DNA of 50,350 nucleotides from Oscillospiraceae bacterium (GTDB lineage: Bacteria > Bacillota > Clostridia > Oscillospirales > CAG-272): assembly GCA_015063745.1 (NCBI GenBank), contig SVTO01000015.1, positions 1 to 50,350 on the forward strand, written 5' to 3'. Below the pieces are notes generated by a model that saw only the letters and a program-made list of their open reading frames with translations, was not told where the DNA came from and did no database searches. Position numbers and translations under genes: made by a program. Positions 7,976 through 16,769 of this stretch are shown here, piece after piece. Position 1 is the first letter of the stretch, and every line of letters begins with the position of its first letter.

Positions 7976-9115
7976 TTATTTTCTGTTCTTTCTGTTCTTG
8001 AGAACCAGAGCACCGGAAGTAGCGCCGATTGCCATCAGAACCAGAGCGATGTCTGCGGTCTGAGGAGCGGAAGGAGTAACGGTTTCGGTAACAGCTTCGG
8101 TAGCGGCTTCAGTAGCAGCTTCGGTAGCGGCTTCAGTAGCAGCTTCGGTAGCGGCTTCAGTAGCAGCTTCGGTAGCGGCTTCAGTAGCAGCTTCAGTAGC
8201 GGCTTCGGTAGCGGCTTCGGTAGCGGCTTCGGTAGCAGCTTCAGTAGCAGCTTCGGTAGCGGCTTCAGTAGCAGCTTCGGTAGCGGCTTCAGTAGCAGCT
8301 TCGGTAGCGGCTTCAGTAGCAGCTTCAGTAGCGGCTTCGGTAGCGGCTTCGGTAGCGGCTTCGGTAGCAGCTTCAGTTACAGCTTCAGTAGCAGCTTCAG
8401 TTGCAGCTTCAGTTGCAGCTTCAACTCCGTCTGCGGGAGGATTGGTAAACCAGCTTGCGTCGAATGCTTCAGCCTCTTCCTTGGTAGCGAAGAAGCCGAT
8501 GTAGTCAAAGAGAATCGGAGTTTCGTCATCCTGATAGGCGAATTCTACATTAAAAGACCGGAATAAAGGCTGACCTGCCAGTTCGTTGCAGAAAGGTCTG
8601 TCATCATCTGTTGGCTCCATAAGATAACCGGACCAGTCAAAATTTTCCTGGGCATTCATGTCAATGATGATTTCCTGCCATTCACCGTTAGCATTGAACT
8701 CAAACCAGAAATCCTGGGAACATCCGGAAAGTTCGTATCTTGTATCCACAATAACACCAAGATCCATATAACTCTTGATACGAAGCTTCATCCAGTGCAG
8801 AGTGGTCGGAATATGATATTCTTCAACCCAGAAACAAGCTTCAAGGTCGGTACGCCAAACGGGTGTGGTCATGAGAGCCGGATAACCGTCCAACACACCA
8901 AACCAACCGTTACCGTATGTATACCAAGTAAGTTTGTTTGCTTTACTGGGATAATAAATTATGGTTTCGTCATCACTTGCCAGAATATCATCCGGATTCA
9001 TTCTGTAAGCGCGGGCTGAATCAGAACTATAGAAGTATTCTGAAGAAGCCGATACACTCATACACATAGCTGACAGCATAACAGCGCAAAGCAGAATTGC
9101 AAAAACCTTTTTCAT
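7976..9115 (-). CDS. Secreted surface protein with a (TEAA)n repeat tract and C-terminal membrane tail
   Basis: The 379-residue protein begins with a signal peptide (MKKVFAILLCAVMLSAMCMS, cleavage likely near SASS). About 200 residues form a beta-rich domain with many Trp and Tyr (WYPSKANKLTWYTYGNG-like content), perhaps carbohydrate binding, but no family is recognised. Then about 29 tandem TEAA units, with occasional TEAV, form an Ala/Thr/Glu stalk. The end is APQTADIALVLMAIGATSGA and then KNRKNRK: a Thr-containing motif, one membrane helix and a basic tail, like a degenerate sortase signal with PQTAD in place of LPxTG. Whether a sortase uses it is unknown. RBS GGAAG. The stalk probably holds the domain beyond the cell wall. 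Confidence 0.8.
   Translation of the reverse strand: MKKVFAILLCAVMLSAMCMSVSASSEYFYSSDSARAYRMNPDDILASDDETIIYYPSKANKLTWYTYGNGWFGVLDGYPALMTTPVWRTDLEACFWVEEYHIPTTLHWMKLRIKSYMDLGVIVDTRYELSGCSQDFWFEFNANGEWQEIIIDMNAQENFDWSGYLMEPTDDDRPFCNELAGQPLFRSFNVEFAYQDDETPILFDYIGFFATKEEAEAFDASWFTNPPADGVEAATEAATEAATEAVTEAATEAATEAATEAATEAATEAATEAATEAATEAATEAATEAATEAATEAATEAATEAATEAATEAATEAATEAATEAATEAATEAATEAATEAVTETVTPSAPQTADIALVLMAIGATSGALVLKNRKNRK
8080..8430. repeat. 12-bp tandem repeat encoding TEAA units
   Basis: Roughly 29 copies of a 12-bp unit (plus strand GCTTCGGTAGCG or GCTTCAGTAGCA). The two variants often alternate, giving a 24-bp period, and a block at about 8186-8250 recurs at about 8318-8385, which indicates expansion by block duplication. 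All lengths are multiples of 12, so the reading frame is kept. Confidence 0.92.
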
Positions 9116-9225
9116 AAGTATCTTCCTTTCAAAAGTGAATTTTACAGTATCTTTTCATGATACTGCAGTAATATAGGGTGAGCGGCCAAAGTATAATCCC
9201 AATTGATCTAAATGGATATGGATAT

Positions 9226-9253
9226 ATTATACATTTTTTTTTTTTTTTGTCAA
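9226..9253 (-). promoter_or_regulatory. Promoter of the TEAA-repeat gene, with an A-tract spacer
   Basis: On the minus strand: TTGACA (9253-9248), a 16-base spacer made almost entirely of A, and TATAAT (9231-9226). Both boxes are consensus. The homopolymer spacer could change length by slippage. Confidence 0.8.
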
Positions 9254-9353
9254 TGACTTTTTGTGAGATTTCAATTGTTTAAAACGACTGAATTTTTTAA
9301 AAATTTTTTGTGTGTTTCATACAATTCCGCTGTCCGAAAGTCAAGAGGACGAA

Positions 9354-9405
9354 ACAGAAAAAAACATGACGGACAAACGATGGAAAATGTTTATCCGTCA
9401 TGTTT
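9354..9405 (-). terminator. Terminator of the permease gene, inverted relative of 7833-7876
   Basis: AAACATGACGGA (9362-9373) pairs with TCCGTCATGTTT (9394-9405). On the minus strand it is followed by a run of T (the A-run at 9358-9364), just past the permease stop codon at 9411. Confidence 0.75.
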
Positions 9406-9410
9406 GAAAT

Positions 9411-10589
9411 TCAGATCATACCCAACTGCAGAAACAGCAGACAGGCTGCCAGCAGAATACCGAGGAAGGAGAAGTTCACCAGAGAGAACTTCAGCATATA
9501 ACTGCCTGCCTTGTCCGGATTGTGGGCCATATATTCCCGGAAGGTGATCAGGCTGGCGAGGGATGCGATAATGGTACCCGCACCGCCGATGTTCACGCCC
9601 AGCAGCAGTTCACGCCAGTTGTCCGTAAAGCGGGAGAGCAGGATGGCGGAGGGAACATTGCTGATGCACTGGCAGGACAGCGCGGACACGGTCAGCACGG
9701 AACCGGACAGCAGTTCTGCCATGAAATTCTGTACAAAAGGAATCCGGGACATATTACCGGAGAAAATAAAGAAGCATACAAAGGTAAACAGCAGAGGATA
9801 ATCCACCTGCGCCAGCGCATTTCTGTCCAGAAACATAAGAGCCAGAGGAATGACAATCAGCCCCGTCCAATAGGGAATCACACGGAATACGATGGCGATG
9901 GAGAAGGCGAACAGGATCAGGTACAGCGCGGTTCTGTCCACGGGAAGACGGATACCGGAGGTGTCAATCTTCAGCACTTCCTTGGGGAAGAAGAGACAGC
10001 ATACGGTGATCATAGCCACTGACAGCAGGAAGGGCAGAAGCATTACGCGCATGAATTCCGGGGTGGGAATGGCGAAATAGGAATATAAGAACAGGTTCTG
10101 GGGATTGCCGAAGGGGGTGAGCATACCGCCCAGATTGGCTGCGATATTCTGCAGAATGAACACGAAAGCCATGTATTTTTCCTTACCCGTGGCGTGCAGA
10201 ACGATGTAACCCAAGGGCAAAAAGGTCAGCAGCGCCATATCATTGGCAATCAGCATGGAACCGAGGAAGGTTATGTACACCAGCGCCAGAACGGACAGCC
10301 GGAGGTTTTTCGTAACGGCCACGATCTTTTCGGCGATGCAGGTGAAGAAGCGGATGTTCCGCAGGGCGCATACCATAGCGAGGGTGCAGAAGAGGCAGGT
10401 CAGGGTCCGGGTATCGAAATAGGTCAGATATTCCAAATCCGGCGGTACGATCACGGCGGTACACAGCGCGAGGGATGCGGCGATCGTCAGCACCGCGTTG
10501 CGGCGGACAAACAAGCCGATCTGCTGAAGAATACGGCCGAGGACTTCCTGAAAACCATGGCTGCGGGGCAGCTTTATGGAATGATGCAT
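9411..10589 (-). CDS. SLC13/ArsB/NhaD-superfamily ion permease
   Basis: The ATG at 10589 (MHHSIKLPRS) follows GGAGAGCGCATTC; the longer in-frame start at 10682 has no ribosome-binding site. The 392-residue protein has about ten membrane helices and the signature NLGGMLTPFGNPQNLFLY of the ion-transporter superfamily (DASS, citrate-Mg, ArsB, NhaD), plus a second inverted-topology motif around SNVPSAILLSRF and NIGGAGT. It probably moves an organic or inorganic anion with Na+ or H+; the substrate cannot be assigned. It stands alone between two terminators. Confidence 0.8.
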   Translation of the reverse strand: MHHSIKLPRSHGFQEVLGRILQQIGLFVRRNAVLTIAASLALCTAVIVPPDLEYLTYFDTRTLTCLFCTLAMVCALRNIRFFTCIAEKIVAVTKNLRLSVLALVYITFLGSMLIANDMALLTFLPLGYIVLHATGKEKYMAFVFILQNIAANLGGMLTPFGNPQNLFLYSYFAIPTPEFMRVMLLPFLLSVAMITVCCLFFPKEVLKIDTSGIRLPVDRTALYLILFAFSIAIVFRVIPYWTGLIVIPLALMFLDRNALAQVDYPLLFTFVCFFIFSGNMSRIPFVQNFMAELLSGSVLTVSALSCQCISNVPSAILLSRFTDNWRELLLGVNIGGAGTIIASLASLITFREYMAHNPDKAGSYMLKFSLVNFSFLGILLAACLLFLQLGMI

Positions 10590-10750
10590 GAATGCGCTCT
10601 CCTGTTCCGTTCCGGAAAAAACTGTTCGAAAACGTCCGGAACACACGATACATAGTATACGATATTTTTTCGTTGGAATCAATAGACAATGCGGGGAATT
10701 TTCACAAATTTAATGGAGCAAATTTGGTGAAATGGATCATGACAGAGCAT

Positions 10751-10790
10751 AAAGAAACCGGGGAACACTGTCATCGAGTATTCCCCGGTA
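10751..10790 (-). terminator. Terminator of the gldAFG-like operon
   Basis: On the minus strand ACCGGGGAA and TTCCCCGGT form the stem, followed by TTCTTT, shortly after the DUF4340 stop codon. Confidence 0.8.
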
Positions 10791-10812
10791 AAACTTTGCC
10801 GCAAACGGAAGC

Positions 10813-12342
10813 TTATTTCTTGCCGTAGGAGTCAATATCCAGACCCACAAGCACTTTTTCCGTATCGCTTATGATCTTGTCCGACATATCCACATAGACG
10901 TAGAACTCGCCCACACCGTTGATCGTAACCAGCGCACGGCGGGTGGAATACTGATAGAACTTGTATTCCACTTCCTCCCCGGTCAGCAGCTTGTAGGAGA
11001 AGGTCAGCAGCAGATTGTCGTCCTTGACAATGTCTGTGATCTGTTCCTCTGTCAGAGGAGTGGTTTCCTCATGGAGCTGGATGGAAAGGAGTGTCTTGTA
11101 GAACTGACGGAAATTGGAGATGTAATCGTTGTTGATGAATCCTCTGCGTCCGTCGGCGGAAACGATGTCTGCTTCCAGCGTGGGATTGGTGTCGCTGTCG
11201 ATACCGTGATGCAGCTTGAAGTGAACATCCGTTGTACCGTCGGGAGAGAGAATCTGTATGGTATCCACTTCCTTGATGTTGGGCTGGAAGGGATAGTCGG
11301 AGATCCAGGTGAAGAATCTTTCGTCCAAGAAGCCGAGCATATCACTGCCGACCTTGGCGATCAGCTGGAAGTTGTACAGGTTGGAGGTGGCGTAATAGGT
11401 GCCGTCCTCCTGTTTTTCGGATACAAATACGAAGAAGCTGTAATCGTTGAAATTGTATGCAACGGTGTAAGCCGGTTCGTACAGGCCGTACTGCTTCAGG
11501 ATTTCTTCATCGGTGCCGATCTTGACCGTCTCCGTACCGACCATGGATGCGAAGTTGTACAGCGTGCCGTAGTACAGCTCCGTATTGGGCTCGTAGCCGG
11601 AGGGGAATGTCATCTTGGGTTCCACAATGGCTTCGGGATTGGACATCTCTTCGGGCGTCTTGTTGGTCAGACGGATGAACAGATCTTCGCCGTGGAAGAT
11701 CATGAAGTTTTCGGCGTAGAAATAGTCGTTCTGGGACATACCGGCTGTCAGCAGGGGCATAATCAACTTTTCCACAGGCTGCAGCATGGTGCTTGCCAGC
11801 GTTGTGGACAGAATGTAAACGGAATCTCTGCCTTCATAGGAACAGTAATAACCGCCCTCTGTGACCAGAATGTCCCCTATATTGACCTGATGGGTCTCGC
11901 CGGTGGTGGTGGTCAGGATCCAGTAGGCCTGAGGATCGTCCAAACCGTATTCCGCCATCTGCTCAGGGGTTGCGTTGTCGGTTACCTTCATCATGGCAAG
12001 GGTATTGCCGGCGGTAACCACAAAGGAGGCAAACAGCTCCTGATTGTAGGTCATACCTTCAAAGCCGCTGAGCTGGAAATTGTCGGAGGCATCTCTGTAG
12101 AAGGTAAAGGAGCCGTGTTCGTTGTGCACTTCAATGGCCTGAATGCCGGAACGCTCTACCTTGGGGAACATCAGATACCGGTTGTTGGAGCTGATTACTT
12201 CGCCTTCCACGGTTTCCAGCGGTTCGGTTTCCGCTTCTTCGCCGGAGATCATGGGGGCGATCACGGTAAAGTATACAATCACCAGAGCCACGAACAGGAT
12301 TCCCAGAACAATGGCTGTGATTTTCTGCTGCTTTATTTTCAT
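10813..12342 (-). CDS. DUF4340 domain protein (ABC-associated membrane protein)
   Basis: The start is the ATG at 12342, which overlaps the stop codon of the upstream gene as ATGA; the longer frame to 12423 lies inside that gene. The 509-residue protein has one N-terminal helix (TAIVLGILFVALVIVYFTVI) and an extracytoplasmic part with the DUF4340 pattern (YGLDDPQAYWILTT, VNIGDILVTEGGYYCSYEG, DSVYIL). Such proteins accompany GldF/GldG-type ABC transporters; their role is unknown. Translational coupling points to a 1:1 partner of the GldG-like protein. Confidence 0.85.
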   Translation of the reverse strand: MKIKQQKITAIVLGILFVALVIVYFTVIAPMISGEEAETEPLETVEGEVISSNNRYLMFPKVERSGIQAIEVHNEHGSFTFYRDASDNFQLSGFEGMTYNQELFASFVVTAGNTLAMMKVTDNATPEQMAEYGLDDPQAYWILTTTTGETHQVNIGDILVTEGGYYCSYEGRDSVYILSTTLASTMLQPVEKLIMPLLTAGMSQNDYFYAENFMIFHGEDLFIRLTNKTPEEMSNPEAIVEPKMTFPSGYEPNTELYYGTLYNFASMVGTETVKIGTDEEILKQYGLYEPAYTVAYNFNDYSFFVFVSEKQEDGTYYATSNLYNFQLIAKVGSDMLGFLDERFFTWISDYPFQPNIKEVDTIQILSPDGTTDVHFKLHHGIDSDTNPTLEADIVSADGRRGFINNDYISNFRQFYKTLLSIQLHEETTPLTEEQITDIVKDDNLLLTFSYKLLTGEEVEYKFYQYSTRRALVTINGVGEFYVYVDMSDKIISDTEKVLVGLDIDSYGKK

Positions 12343-13829
12343 GCGTGCTTTCTCCTGGTGACCACCACGATGCCTGCAAGGGCAATAATGGAGGGGATAA
12401 CGAGGGTCATGGCAATGGTCCACTTGTTGGCGTCGGCTGTGGAGATCACAAGACTGTCATCATCGAAAGGCTTGTATTTCAGAACGGCCAGCACTCTTTC
12501 TCTGCCCACTGCTTTCATGGCGGCGCTGAGAACATCCTCGTTGGCATAAGCATTGCTTACCAGATAATTGTTGTCCACAAAGCTGGGAGAACCGGCGGCG
12601 ATAACATAGGAGTAATAGTGCTCGCTGTCCACCACACGGGCTTCCACGGACATGGTCATGACATTGTACGCACCGGTTTCCTGAATCGTACCGTCCACAA
12701 CCAGTTCGGAAGTGTCATAGGACTTGAGAACGGGAACAACCGCACGGGAACCGGACAGACCGCCGCCCTGTTCCCAGAGGATTTCAATGGGCATGGCTTT
12801 GCGGATGATGGTCTTGGGAGGTGTGGTCAGTGCGGACAGGTCGGCGTAGATGTCGGAGATGGAATTACCGGCCTGATATTCGGTGATGATGGAATAGCTG
12901 TCCACGGACATGGAATGTTCCGTGTCGCGGATGTAGGTGTCACCCACATAGGAGATACCCCATTCCTCGAGGAATTCGTTCAGGTTGGTGAGGTTATTTA
13001 CATATTCGGGATCGCAGTAAACCAGCAGACAGCCGTAACCGTCAAGGAATTCGTCGATCTTCTTGATTTCGTTGTAAGCATCGCCCTCGGCTTCATTGCC
13101 CACAAAGTCCCACTTGGGATTGTAGATGACCAGAATACGGCAGTCGTCGCTCAGTTCGTCGGCGGAAAGATCCACACCGTCCACAGTAAAGCCGTTTTCG
13201 GCAAAAATGGTCATCAGATTGCCGGCTTCTTCCAGCGCTTCGCCGTGCTGGGTGGTGAAGTTGACAACGGGGGTTTTGGTCTGTGTTACCTGCATAATGC
13301 CGGAAACCAGCTTCTTTTCGCCGTTGTAAGCCCAGAGCTCGTTCTGTTCTTCATCGTTTACAAAGAAGGCTTCCAGGGCGTATACACGGACTTCTCCGCC
13401 GCTGACCAGAACCACGGAGTCGGAGTCAATATCGGTGGCGGCAGTGGTGTAGTAATCCCGGAAGAAGGTGGGGTTCTTGAATACGTCCACACAATCCACA
13501 TGGATGTTGGGGAAGGTTTCGTCCATCTGCAGGGCAGTGTTGTACACATAGCGCGTCAGCTGGGCGTTGGTGCCGGTGGTCATCAGCTCATCCGGCTCGG
13601 AGGCGAAATAAATGTATACGTCATCCGTAATATCGGACAGAAGGTCCTTGGCTTCATCGGACAGCGAGAAAACCTTTTCGGCGGTCATATCCACGAACCA
13701 CATATACTTGGAGGACAAGGCAGTGAATATGATATTGAAGATCACCACAATGGCGATGAACGCAATGGTGAAAGCGGTCGCTGCGGAGCCGTATTTGAAT
13801 TTTCGGGTTTGATAAAAACTGTTTCTCAT
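12339..13829 (-). CDS. GldG-like ABC-associated membrane protein
   Basis: The protein has an N-terminal helix (FTIAFIAIVVIFNIIFTAL), a large extracytoplasmic domain with ABC_transp_aux features (EKVFSLSDEAKDLL, VVNFTTQHGEALEE, LVIYNPKWDF) and a C-terminal helix (MTLVIPSIIALAGIVVV) ending in RRKHA. This matches the GldG-like auxiliary family. The ATG at 13829 (MRNSFYQTRKFKYG) is preferred because it gives a compact basic N-terminus, although its ribosome-binding site is weak; a TTG at 13877 in frame is the alternative. It overlaps the DUF4340 start by 4 bases. Confidence 0.83.
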   Translation of the reverse strand: MRNSFYQTRKFKYGSAATAFTIAFIAIVVIFNIIFTALSSKYMWFVDMTAEKVFSLSDEAKDLLSDITDDVYIYFASEPDELMTTGTNAQLTRYVYNTALQMDETFPNIHVDCVDVFKNPTFFRDYYTTAATDIDSDSVVLVSGGEVRVYALEAFFVNDEEQNELWAYNGEKKLVSGIMQVTQTKTPVVNFTTQHGEALEEAGNLMTIFAENGFTVDGVDLSADELSDDCRILVIYNPKWDFVGNEAEGDAYNEIKKIDEFLDGYGCLLVYCDPEYVNNLTNLNEFLEEWGISYVGDTYIRDTEHSMSVDSYSIITEYQAGNSISDIYADLSALTTPPKTIIRKAMPIEILWEQGGGLSGSRAVVPVLKSYDTSELVVDGTIQETGAYNVMTMSVEARVVDSEHYYSYVIAAGSPSFVDNNYLVSNAYANEDVLSAAMKAVGRERVLAVLKYKPFDDDSLVISTADANKWTIAMTLVIPSIIALAGIVVVTRRKHA

Positions 13830-13940
13830 AACCGTTTGCGGTAGCCGCCGCTTTGGTGCACGGAAAAACCGTTGCAAAGCGCGGGAGATGCATCCTTTCG
13901 TACAGATTGATTCAACTTTGATGTGGCGCTGGCGTATTAC

Positions 13941-14648
13941 TTACGCATACCGTCTTCTTTCGTATACACGGACGGCAAGGAACAGGAAAATGGCTGTGAT
14001 GGATAAGTAATAAACCGCGGCCGCGATGTCAAACATACCGTAGGTAAAGTTTCCATAACGGCTGTAAACGGAAATCCAGCTCAGGATGTAACGGATCGCG
14101 TAGGAATCGATCAGTCCGTTGAACAGGGAAGCACCGGCAAAACCGAGCAGAATACCCATGGTACCGATGGAAGCGGTAACGGGGCTTTCGGTCAGGGTGG
14201 AAACGAAGATGCCGACTGCGATAAAACACATACCGATAAGCAGCATAGCAATGAAGCATCCGGCAGCCTTACCGTAGTTGGGGGTTTCCGTGTAGGCGGT
14301 CAGCGGGATGTAGTACAGGCAGCTGACAACCACGGTGGACAGGAACATGGTGAACGCGGCGAGGAATTTGGCCATAACCATACCGGTCAGGGAAACCGGG
14401 GAGGTCATGAGGATCTGCTCGGTTTTGGTACGGCGTTCCTCCGCGAAGGTACGCATGGTCAGAAGGGGCAGGATAACGATATAGCCGAAGATCATCAGCT
14501 GGAAGTAGCCGGAAATATCGGAGGTCTGGGTCTGCATGGTGCTGACGGCAAACAGAAAACCGGATACAGCCAGAAATACGGCGATAAACACATATCCCAG
14601 GGGAGTGGTGAAATATGTGCGCATTTCTTTCTTATAAATCGCGAACAT
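13941..14648 (-). CDS. GldF-like ABC transporter permease (ABC-2 family)
   Basis: The 235-residue protein starts MFAIYKKEMRTYFTTPLGYV, the typical opening of GldF/ABC-2 permeases, and has six membrane helices, including LMIFGYIVILPLLTMRTF followed by EERRTKTEQ, the coupling helix facing the ATPase. It would form the membrane channel with the ATPase encoded 39 bases upstream. RBS AGAGAG. The transported substrate is unknown; in Bacteroidetes the relatives serve gliding, but Clostridia carry them without gliding. Confidence 0.88.
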   Translation of the reverse strand: MFAIYKKEMRTYFTTPLGYVFIAVFLAVSGFLFAVSTMQTQTSDISGYFQLMIFGYIVILPLLTMRTFAEERRTKTEQILMTSPVSLTGMVMAKFLAAFTMFLSTVVVSCLYYIPLTAYTETPNYGKAAGCFIAMLLIGMCFIAVGIFVSTLTESPVTASIGTMGILLGFAGASLFNGLIDSYAIRYILSWISVYSRYGNFTYGMFDIAAAVYYLSITAIFLFLAVRVYERRRYA

Positions 14649-14687
14649 TGCAAAAGACTCTCTTTCTTATGATATATTCTGTATGAC

Positions 14688-15638
14688 TCAGGATTTCTTT
14701 CTGGCAAGATCGGCGTCCATGATCTTCACGAACACTTCTTCCAGATTCATACCGATGGGTTCCAGACCGATGATGGGCCAGTTTCTCTGACTCATGGCAT
14801 GGAAAAGAGGCTTGCGGATGTCCAGGCCTTTCTGTGCTTCCACATGGAAGGTGTAGCTGTCCAGTTCTCTTTCGCCCGTGATCTCTGCGTATACCACGCC
14901 GGGGATCTCACGGATGGCGGAAAGCACATCTCTCTGGGGACCGCAGATCTTCACGCTGTACCGGCGGTTCTGTTCCACAACCTTGGTGATATTCTCGGTA
15001 CGCTCGTCCGCGATGATCTTACCTTCATTGATGATGATGATACGGTCGCAGACAGCCTGTACTTCGCTGAGAATATGGGTGGAGAGAATGACGGTGTGGG
15101 ACTGACCCAGATTACGGATCAGATTGCGGATTTCGATGATCTGCTTGGGGTCAAGGCCAACGGTGGGTTCGTCGAAAATGATAACCGGAGGATTGCCGAT
15201 CAGTGCCTGCGCGATACCGACACGCTGACGGTAGCCCTTGGACAGATTCTTGATCAGACGGGTCTTCACATCCTCGATTTTTGTCACCTGACGGATTTCC
15301 GCCAGATGCTTTTCGCGGTTCAACTTGCACTTTTTGATTTCATATACAAAATTCAGATATTCGTTTACGGTCATATCCGGATACACCGGGGGCTGTTCGG
15401 GCAAAAAGCCGATGAGCTTCTTTGCCTCATAAGGATTTTCTAAAATATCCACGCCGCCGACTTTTGCCTGGCCGGAGGTGGAAGACAGATAACCTGTCAG
15501 GATGTTCATGGTCGTGGATTTACCGGCGCCGTTGGGACCGAGGAAGCCGACGATCTCACCCTTGCCCACTGTGAAGCTGATGTCATCCACGGCAAACTTG
15601 CTGCCGTAGTTCTTCACCAGATTGCTGATTTCGATCAT
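14688..15638 (-). CDS. GldA-like ABC transporter ATP-binding protein
   Basis: The 316-residue protein shows Walker A GPNGAGKST, signature LSKGYRQRVG, Walker B VIIFDEPTVGLD and the switch histidine in STHIL. A C-terminal extension of about 90 residues (from residue about 225) is typical of ABC-2 exporter ATPases. RBS AGGAGAC 11 bases before the ATG. It is the first gene of a four-gene operon with the permease, the GldG-like and DUF4340 proteins. A TATACT -10 element is present at 15720-15715 on the minus strand, but no clear -35 box. Confidence 0.92.
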   Translation of the reverse strand: MIEISNLVKNYGSKFAVDDISFTVGKGEIVGFLGPNGAGKSTTMNILTGYLSSTSGQAKVGGVDILENPYEAKKLIGFLPEQPPVYPDMTVNEYLNFVYEIKKCKLNREKHLAEIRQVTKIEDVKTRLIKNLSKGYRQRVGIAQALIGNPPVIIFDEPTVGLDPKQIIEIRNLIRNLGQSHTVILSTHILSEVQAVCDRIIIINEGKIIADERTENITKVVEQNRRYSVKICGPQRDVLSAIREIPGVVYAEITGERELDSYTFHVEAQKGLDIRKPLFHAMSQRNWPIIGLEPIGMNLEEVFVKIMDADLARKKS

Positions 15639-15841
15639 ATGGATGAACGTCTCCTATTCTGGATTATTTCGATTGGAAGAACCGGAAGGAAAAACACCGT
15701 ACCGGTTCCGTAAAAGTATAGCATATATTTGTAGATAAAATATGAACAACCGGGTGCGAGTCCCTTTTTTGTGTGAAATTTATGTGATTTTTTCCGAAAA
15801 CATCGGTGAAATCCGACAAAAACGTTTCCGTCGGACAGAAA

Positions 15842-16684
15842 TTATGTGTTTTCGGGCAGAATCACGATCCCCGCACCCATGGTCCCCCGTTTGCCGCCGG
15901 TGGCTCTGTGGGAATGAAAAAGTGTGGGATTACACATGGTGCAGTCGGGAGAAATGTCCACGTGATGGGCGGGAACACCGCAGCTTTCCAGATGGAAAAG
16001 ATTCATTCCGGTCAGATCCGCCGTGAATTTTTCTTCTCCCGCAGCATTTTTGCCCCTGGGTGTGCAGAACCGTGCGGCAAATGCGGCATCACGATAGGCG
16101 GCAACCTGCTCCACCATATCCGCCCCGACTTCGTAGCAGCATACATCAATATGTGCCCCGATTGCCGCACGGATGGAATCGGTAAGAGCACCAAGCTCCG
16201 TCATATACCGTACCGCCACAGCCGCAATGCCCGCCGCACTGCCTTTCCATCCGGCATGGACCGCACCGATCACGGGCTTTCCCTCTGCTGTAGTACCGGC
16301 AAGGAGAATGGGTGTGCAGTCTGCCGTACGGACAATGGGCATAACCCCGGGACAGTCGGTTACAAATCCGTCGCAGGATTCACCCACCGGCAGAATTGTA
16401 CCTTCCCCGCTGTTTTCCGCAGTCAGATGCCGTACCTTCGCCGAGTGGATCTGGGAGGTGATGACAACGGAGCGGCTGTCACAAACCCCGCCCGACACGG
16501 CACCGGCAAAAATATCCGCATTCCGGCATACCGTCTCCGCACTGTCCCCCAGTCCGTGACCGAGATTCATGGAGCGGGTATGGGGATGCTCGCTGACACC
16601 GCCTTCCCGGGTGGAAAAACCGTGGCATACACCGGGTATGGCAAGCAGATCCGAGCGAAACAAAATACCGTCACGATAAAACAT
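15842..16684 (-). CDS. pgeF: Peptidoglycan editing factor PgeF (YfiH/laccase-domain family)
   Basis: The 280-residue product carries the family's metal-site residues: TSQIHSAKV (His80), VRTADCTPIL (Cys123) and AVHAGWKG (His143), then IGAHIDVCCYEVG and ISPDCTMCNPTLFHSHR at the C-terminus. Family members were described as multicopper oxidases, purine nucleosidases and, in E. coli, an enzyme removing wrongly placed L-Ser from muropeptide stems. RBS AGGAGAAT. It lies downstream of gpmI with a hairpin between, so transcription may be partly independent. Confidence 0.9.
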   Translation of the reverse strand: MFYRDGILFRSDLLAIPGVCHGFSTREGGVSEHPHTRSMNLGHGLGDSAETVCRNADIFAGAVSGGVCDSRSVVITSQIHSAKVRHLTAENSGEGTILPVGESCDGFVTDCPGVMPIVRTADCTPILLAGTTAEGKPVIGAVHAGWKGSAAGIAAVAVRYMTELGALTDSIRAAIGAHIDVCCYEVGADMVEQVAAYRDAAFAARFCTPRGKNAAGEEKFTADLTGMNLFHLESCGVPAHHVDISPDCTMCNPTLFHSHRATGGKRGTMGAGIVILPENT

Positions 16685-16701
16685 ATTCTCTCCTATATAT
16701 C

Positions 16702-16740
16702 AAATGGATACCGGCAGATGAAAACCCACCGGTATCCGAT
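16702..16740 (-). terminator. Probable terminator between gpmI and pgeF
   Basis: ATGGATACCGG and CCGGTATCCGAT form an 11-bp stem; on the minus strand only a short TTTG follows, so read-through into pgeF is possible. Confidence 0.5.
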
Positions 16741-16769
16741 GATATGAATTCTGTATTGGGGTAAGCGAA

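Noticed and set aside
8080-8430. Regular repeats as a CRISPR array
   Set aside because: The 12-bp units are contiguous without spacers and encode TEAA in frame within a secreted protein.
13654-13893. Frameshift splitting the GldG-like gene at its 5' end
   Set aside because: The alternate frame from the ATG at 13893 shows no relation to GldG; the main frame is complete with a good membrane helix from 13829.
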